A DNA stretch of 64,000 bases from Lunularia cruciata. Lineage: Eukaryota > Streptophyta > Marchantiopsida > Lunulariales > Lunulariaceae. The DNA lies in assembly GCA_948567375.1 (NCBI GenBank), contig OX419761.1:23748501-23812500 (forward strand), given 5' to 3'. A program made the position numbers and the translations under genes. Shown one piece after another: positions 59,991 to 64,000 of the stretch; within the stretch, counting starts at the first letter, position 1; each line of letters opens with the position of its first letter. A model generated the notes under the pieces. The model saw only the letters and a program-made list of their open reading frames with translations, was not told the origin of the DNA and did not search any database.

Positions 59991-59998
59991 TATAAATA
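59991..59998 (+). promoter_or_regulatory. LTR TATA box
   Basis: TATAAATA, identical in LTR 2 (3924-3931) and both LTRs of copy C (49261-49268, 54051-54058). Transcription would start ~30 bp downstream, near GCTCATGCTAGGCATT, which is conserved in all copies. Confidence 0.75.
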
Positions 59999-60103
59999 CC
60001 AAAGCCAAAGCTCATGCTAGGCATTTGGAGTTTTCCCTCATTCAAGTGTCCAAATGTGAGTTTCCATTCTCCTATTTCTCTCCTCGGTTTTGGTCTCTTA
60101 CAT

Positions 60104-60115
60104 TGGTATCAGAGC
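60104..60115 (+). other. Copy D primer binding site (tRNA-iMet)
   Basis: TGGTATCAGAGC, a full 12-base complement to the 3' end of plant initiator tRNA-Met, one base after the LTR end. Confidence 0.96.
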
Positions 60116-60372
60116 AGGAATGGGATGGATGGAATTTATGGACCACCAAATCCACTTCCACCAAACCATTGGGACTTTCATGTCCAATATTACCAAAGCA
60201 TCGTTTCACACAATTCATCACTTCACGCTTTGGGCAAGATTTTCTACATATGATCACCGTGTCAGAGGAACCCTTGATACTTCCCGTTGTAACTTATGGA
60301 GAACAGTGGACGTGTTGTATCTATGTGTTAATCAACTAGATAAATTGAGGGTAGTGGAATAGAGTAGTAGCA

Positions 60373-61270
60373 ATGGCGGCAATACCGGATGTTATCCTTG
60401 CAATGCAACAACAAATCAAGCATCTTACTCGATTGTTGGATGAACGAGACCAGCAACAACAAGAACAAATAGACAGAGCGCCAGTTCGAGATGGAGAAGA
60501 TCGCATTTGATTTTTGAAACCCAAGGTGTTTGAAGGCAAGAATCTCCCAGGCACAGTGGAGAATTTTGTGTTTGACTGTGAACGTTACTTTGAAGCCACC
60601 AATCTTCAAGACGAGCGAAAACAAATTCTCTTGGCTTCTAGCCAGTTGGATGGCGTGGCAAAACTTTGGTGGCAATTTCGAGTAGAAAGAGCTGAACGAC
60701 AAATTGTTACACCAATTTTGACATGGGTAGAATTCAAGGATGCAATACTTGGTCAATTTTAGACTATAAATGCCACCCGAGCTGCACGAGATAAATTGGT
60801 GGAGTTAAGGCAGATTGGCTCAGTGAGAAGCTACATCAAACAATTTCAGAATATCATCATGCAAATTCCATATATCCAAGAAGGTGAAGTTTTGGATCGA
60901 TTTGTGCGAGGATTGAAGTCACAAACCAGATTGGAGGTGACCATGCGAGAGCCACAGAATGTAGAAGAAGCCATGCAATTGGCTGAACGTTTTGATTCCT
61001 TAGTTGCGACAACTTGGTCTCGACCTCAACCTACACAAAACCTACCAGTACCACAAGTGGAAGAACCGGTACCAATGGAGATTGATGCTATCCAATGAAG
61101 ACCAATTGGCACAGCAGATAGAGAAAGATTACGACAAAATGGAGGTTGTTTTTATTGTTGCCAGTTGGGGCATTGCATTGCTGAATGTCCACTCAAGAAT
61201 GGACGACCTCAACAAGTTGCCCAAGTGGAGGTTGTGGAGCAAAATGATCAGGGAAACGAGGAATCCTAGT
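60373..61270 (+). pseudogene. Copy D gag
   Basis: Begins MAAIPDVILAMQQQIKHLTR with a Gln-rich coil, and meets a TGA after EDRI. It continues with LPGTVENFVFDCERYFEA, AKLWWQFRVE, VELRQIGSVRSYIKQF and VLDRFVRGLKSQTRLEV (retrotransposon gag domain). After a TGA it ends with a zinc knuckle at 61147-61188, CFYCCQLGHCIAEC (CX2CX4HX4C). Stops at ~60508, 60760, 61096 and 61267 would need suppression. The product in live relatives would be the capsid protein. Confidence 0.9.
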
Positions 61271-61298
61271 AGGAGATTTTGAGCTGCCTACTGGGAGC

Positions 61299-61796
61299 TT
61301 GATTAGTTCCAATGGGATTGAAGGCTCGACCTATGCAAGTCTACTTCACTTACAAGGTATGATATCTAATCGGGGTTGTAGGATTTTGGTTGATTTTGGA
61401 AGTTCAGAGGATTGCATGTCTATGCAAGTAGCAAAGCAATTGGGTATTCCTATCAAGCCAGTGATTGGAAGTAGTTTGATGATGGCGGATGGTAGAAAAG
61501 GTTCTGCATTCCGCACCTCACATCCTATTACCTTCAAGATTGGGAAGGAGTATTTGGAGTGTATGAGGTTTGTAGTGACACCTCTACACTATGATATCAT
61601 TCAGGGTCTACCTTGGCTTGAACGTCATAAGGTTCAATTTGATTGGACCCGACGTCAAATCCAAGTACAACACCAAGGTAGGAATTTTCGATTAGGTTGT
61701 CTCGTACCTCTGAGTAAGACACCTAAGAATAGTCAGTCCCAAGATGGGAAGTTTATTGAGAAGATAGCCATAGAGCAAATCTGGAAGGGAGATTAG
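61299..61796 (+). pseudogene. Copy D aspartic protease
   Basis: RILVDFGSSEDCMSMQVAKQ, then LGIPIKPVIG and IIQGLPWLERHKVQFDW: a retropepsin. The catalytic triplet DSG reads DFG here, whereas copy C keeps DSG, so one substitution has probably abolished activity. The frame runs on into the linker repeats and ends at a TAG at 61794. Confidence 0.88.
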
Positions 61797-61920
61797 TCCC
61801 AAGATGGGAAGTTTGCCAAGAAGGCAACCATGGAGCAAGCTTGGAAGAGAGATGAGTCCCTAGAAGGGAATTTTGTTAATGAAGCAGCCATAGAGCAAGC
61901 TTTGGAGGAAGATAAGTCTA
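61735..61920 (+). repeat. ~20-residue tandem repeats in protease-RT linker
   Basis: Three units of 60-63 bp encode SQDGKFIEKIAIEQIWKGD, SQDGKFAKKATMEQAWKRDE and SLEGNFVNEAAIEQALEEDK. Copies A and C and the inverted scrap at 48726-48968 have the same unit with substitutions. The units are charged and helical in character and precede RT. Confidence 0.85.
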
Positions 61921-62633
61921 TATTTGCGGTGTGGATCAAGCCAATTGCACAAGAACAATCTGAGGAAGGCCAAGTGCCGTATCAAGCAACGGTTGATCGG
62001 ATAGTTCAAGAGTTTGCAAATGTGTTTCCGGATGATCTGCCAAAGGGATTACCCTCTGATTGAGGTATGCCCTTCAAGATTGAGTTATTGCCAGGGAGTA
62101 CTCCAGTGAGTAGACCAATCTATCGGCTCTCACCCAAGGAGTTGGAGGAGTTGCGAACAACACTTACAGAGTTGTTGGAGAAGGACTTCATACGACATAG
62201 TACCTCTCCGTGGGGAGCACCGGTACTATTTGTTCCAAAGAAGGATGGAGGACTTTGTTTCTGTATTGATTACCGTGGGCTCAATAAGCAAACCGTGAAG
62301 AATGCATATCCCTTGCCTCGGATTGATGACCTGCTTGATCAATTAAGTGGAGCACGCTACTTTTCCAAGCTAGATCTTCGTAGCGGCTATTGGAAAATTC
62401 TTATTGAAGGAGAGGACGTGCAAAAGACTGCCTTTCACACAAGGTATGGACATTTTGAGTGGAGAGTTCTACCTTTTGGACTCACTAATGCTCCAACAGT
62501 CTTCATGGATCAAATGCATCGGGTGTTGGAGGGACTATTGGATCAGTCCATGGTAGTGTTCTTAGATGATATCTTAATCTATAGTAGGATAGAGGTAGAA
62601 CACAAGAATCATGTGCAAGAAGTCCTAAGATGA
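61830..62633 (+). pseudogene. Copy D reverse transcriptase
   Basis: A TGA at 62061-62063 splits it. Then an open frame of 188 codons holds [60 protein letters not shown] and [12 protein letters not shown] with both catalytic aspartates intact. It ends at a TGA at 62631 where copy C has CGA. RT is the best preserved domain of this copy. Confidence 0.93.
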
Positions 62634-62699
62634 CTATGACAGTGGAAATTCTACTGCAAGAAGTCAAAGTGTGCTTTTTGGCAGAAGGAGGTTACCTTC

Positions 62700-63350
62700 T
62701 TGGGTCATAAGATCTCATCAGAGGGGATCAAGATAGAAGAAGAGAAGATCAAGGTCATTACTGATTGGCCTACCCCAAAGGATGCTACCAAAGTACAAGC
62801 ATTCAATAGATTGGCCAGTTTTTACCGATGGTTCATCCACTATTATGCTCACATGGCTGCACCATTGACTGACCTCTTGGGAAAGAACTAGAGCTTCCAA
62901 TGGACCACCAAGCATGAAGAAGCATTCCAGAAGTTAAAGCATATGGTGTCTTCAACACCCATTCTTCAACCATATGATCCTCAACTACCTTGTGTGGTTG
63001 ATTTTGATGCTTCTATTTTTGCAATTGGAGCTGTGTTGCAACAAGAATTTCCAGATGGACTACATCATATTGCCTTTGTGTCTTGCTGACTAAATACAGC
63101 TAAAAGAAATTACTCTACTCAAGATCAGGAACAACTTGCAATGGTATATGCCACCAAGGTATGGAGGCATTATCTCTTGGGGAAACAGGTGATCATGCAA
63201 ACTGATCACAAGCCATTGTTGTAGACCTTACACCTTGAGCACATGAAGAGTCAACATCATCGATGGGAAGAGCAACTCCAATTGTTCGACATCAAACTTG
63301 AGTACAAACCAGGTTGGTTCCATGTCATCCCTGATGCTCTATCATGACGA
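62700..63350 (+). pseudogene. Copy D RT thumb and RNase H
   Basis: GHKISSEGIKIEEEKIKVIT, FYRWFIHYYAHMAAPL, a TAG at 62889, then VVDFDASIFAIGAVLQQEF (RNase H, first Asp), a TGA near 63088, and VMQTDHKPLL (third Asp) followed by TAG at 63223. The end LEYKPGWFHVIPDALS joins the integrase. Confidence 0.9.
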
Positions 63351-63356
63351 CCTAAT

Positions 63357-64000
63357 TTGAAGTCTCTTTCTCTCATCGCGGCAGCAATTATGACGGTGTC
63401 AATTGATCCCAAGATTCATAACGAGTTTTGGTTAGCTCTACAGCAAGATCCCTTTTTCCAAATGGTACATGGTTGGCTCACAACAGGTGACAAGGAGTAC
63501 AACACCTTCTCCTTCAAGGAAGGCCTTCTATTCCATGCGGAACGGATCTATGTTCCAACCAAAGGTGATCTTCGACTTGTGCGCCTTCAAGAAGCCCATG
63601 ATTTACCCATTGCTGGTCACATGGGTGTGGACAAGACCTTGGGCACCCTCCAACGTCAATGGTGGTGGCCCAACATGACACGGGATGTTTGAGAATTTTT
63701 CCAATCATGTGAGAGTTGCCAACGTAACAAGGCCAGCAACCAGAAGCCGGGTGGACTCCTTCAACCGCTTGCCGTTACATCAGCTTGTTAGGAGCATGTG
63801 AGCTTGGATCTCATCACATCCTTGCCAAAGACAAAACAAGGACACACCGCCATCGTGGTGTTTGTGGATAAGCTTAGTAAGCATATCCACTTGGCACCAA
63901 CATGTGATACCGTGGATGCTCCAACCTTAGCACAAATCTACTTCAACAATGTCTTCAAGCATCATGGAATGCCACGCGTACTCATCTCTGACCGTGATCC
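63357..64000 (+). pseudogene. Copy D integrase, cut by window edge
   Basis: The zinc finger (HDLPIAGHMGVDKT, SCESCQRNKA) spans ~63597-63730 with a TGA at ~63690. The core has SLDLITSLPKTKQGHTAIVV with the first catalytic Asp and VLISDRDP with the second at the edge. The Glu and the chromodomain lie beyond. Confidence 0.92.

Larger units (their letters stand above)
59677..60102 (+). repeat. Copy D 5' LTR
   Basis: Aligns with the other family-1 LTRs over its length. The terminal dinucleotide is TA instead of TG (TATAACAATATGG), a G-to-A change at an end needed for integration. It ends TTACA at 60102. TATA box at 59991-59998. Confidence 0.93.
59677..64000 (+). mobile_element. Ty3/gypsy chromovirus family 1, copy D, 5' part
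   Basis: 5' LTR, primer binding site, gag, protease, repeat-bearing linker, RT, RNase H and integrase up to the window edge. It is the best preserved of the three copies, with long open frames separated by few stops. The chromodomain and 3' LTR lie outside the window. Confidence 0.95.

Noticed and set aside
1-64000. tRNA, rRNA or CRISPR features
   Set aside because: I saw no cloverleaf, no rRNA stretch and no regularly spaced short repeats; the TGGTATCA sites are primer binding sites.

Overview
This window looks like nuclear DNA of a land plant: a multi-exon gene with GT-AG introns set among decayed LTR retrotransposons. Ty3/gypsy chromoviruses and Ty1/copia elements both carry the plant-type primer binding site TGGTATCA(A/G)AGC. 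The one cellular gene found is a BK/SLO-type potassium channel. That class is not part of the usual flowering-plant K+ channel set (Shaker, TPK, Kir-like), so a non-angiosperm such as a bryophyte, lycophyte or fern is my inference, not something the sequence proves.

Layout. At 1-4036 lies the 3' part of a chromovirus (family 1), followed by an LTR, a chromodomain scrap and a second LTR. 4037 to about 8250 is AT-rich with no gene. From about 8250 to 35300 runs a stretch of balanced base composition. It holds the channel gene on the + strand (11037-33971, about 16 exons), whose last intron contains a 5.7-kb Ty1/copia element on the - strand (27598-33267). From about 35300 to 48700 lies a graveyard of inverted copia and gypsy (family 2) pieces, ending in a pyrimidine-rich tract with a ~109-bp minisatellite. 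48726-54162 is a nearly complete but dead family-1 chromovirus, preceded by an inverted scrap of the same family. 54163-58400 is AT-rich without a gene. 58414-59660 is a decayed MULE-type transposase. 59677 to the end is a third family-1 chromovirus, the best preserved copy.

The channel model was built by hand. Exon phases agree at every junction from S1 to the stop codon. In order, the exons encode a basic Ser/Arg-rich N-terminus, S1-S2, S3, S4, S5, a pore with the TVGYGD filter, S6, a first RCK domain, a Ser-rich linker, a second RCK domain and a BK-like C-terminus. The predicted protein is about 1,200 residues, close to animal BK. Only the junction between the N-terminal exon and S1 is unsure. 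The D-rich calcium bowl of animal BK is not at its expected place.

The transposons are inactive by sequence. The copia element has lost a key residue in each of protease, integrase and reverse transcriptase. The chromoviruses carry many stops, often of the kind expected from deamination of methylated cytosine. Family-1 LTRs keep a TATA box preceded by arrays of GAA/TTC palindromes that fit heat shock elements.
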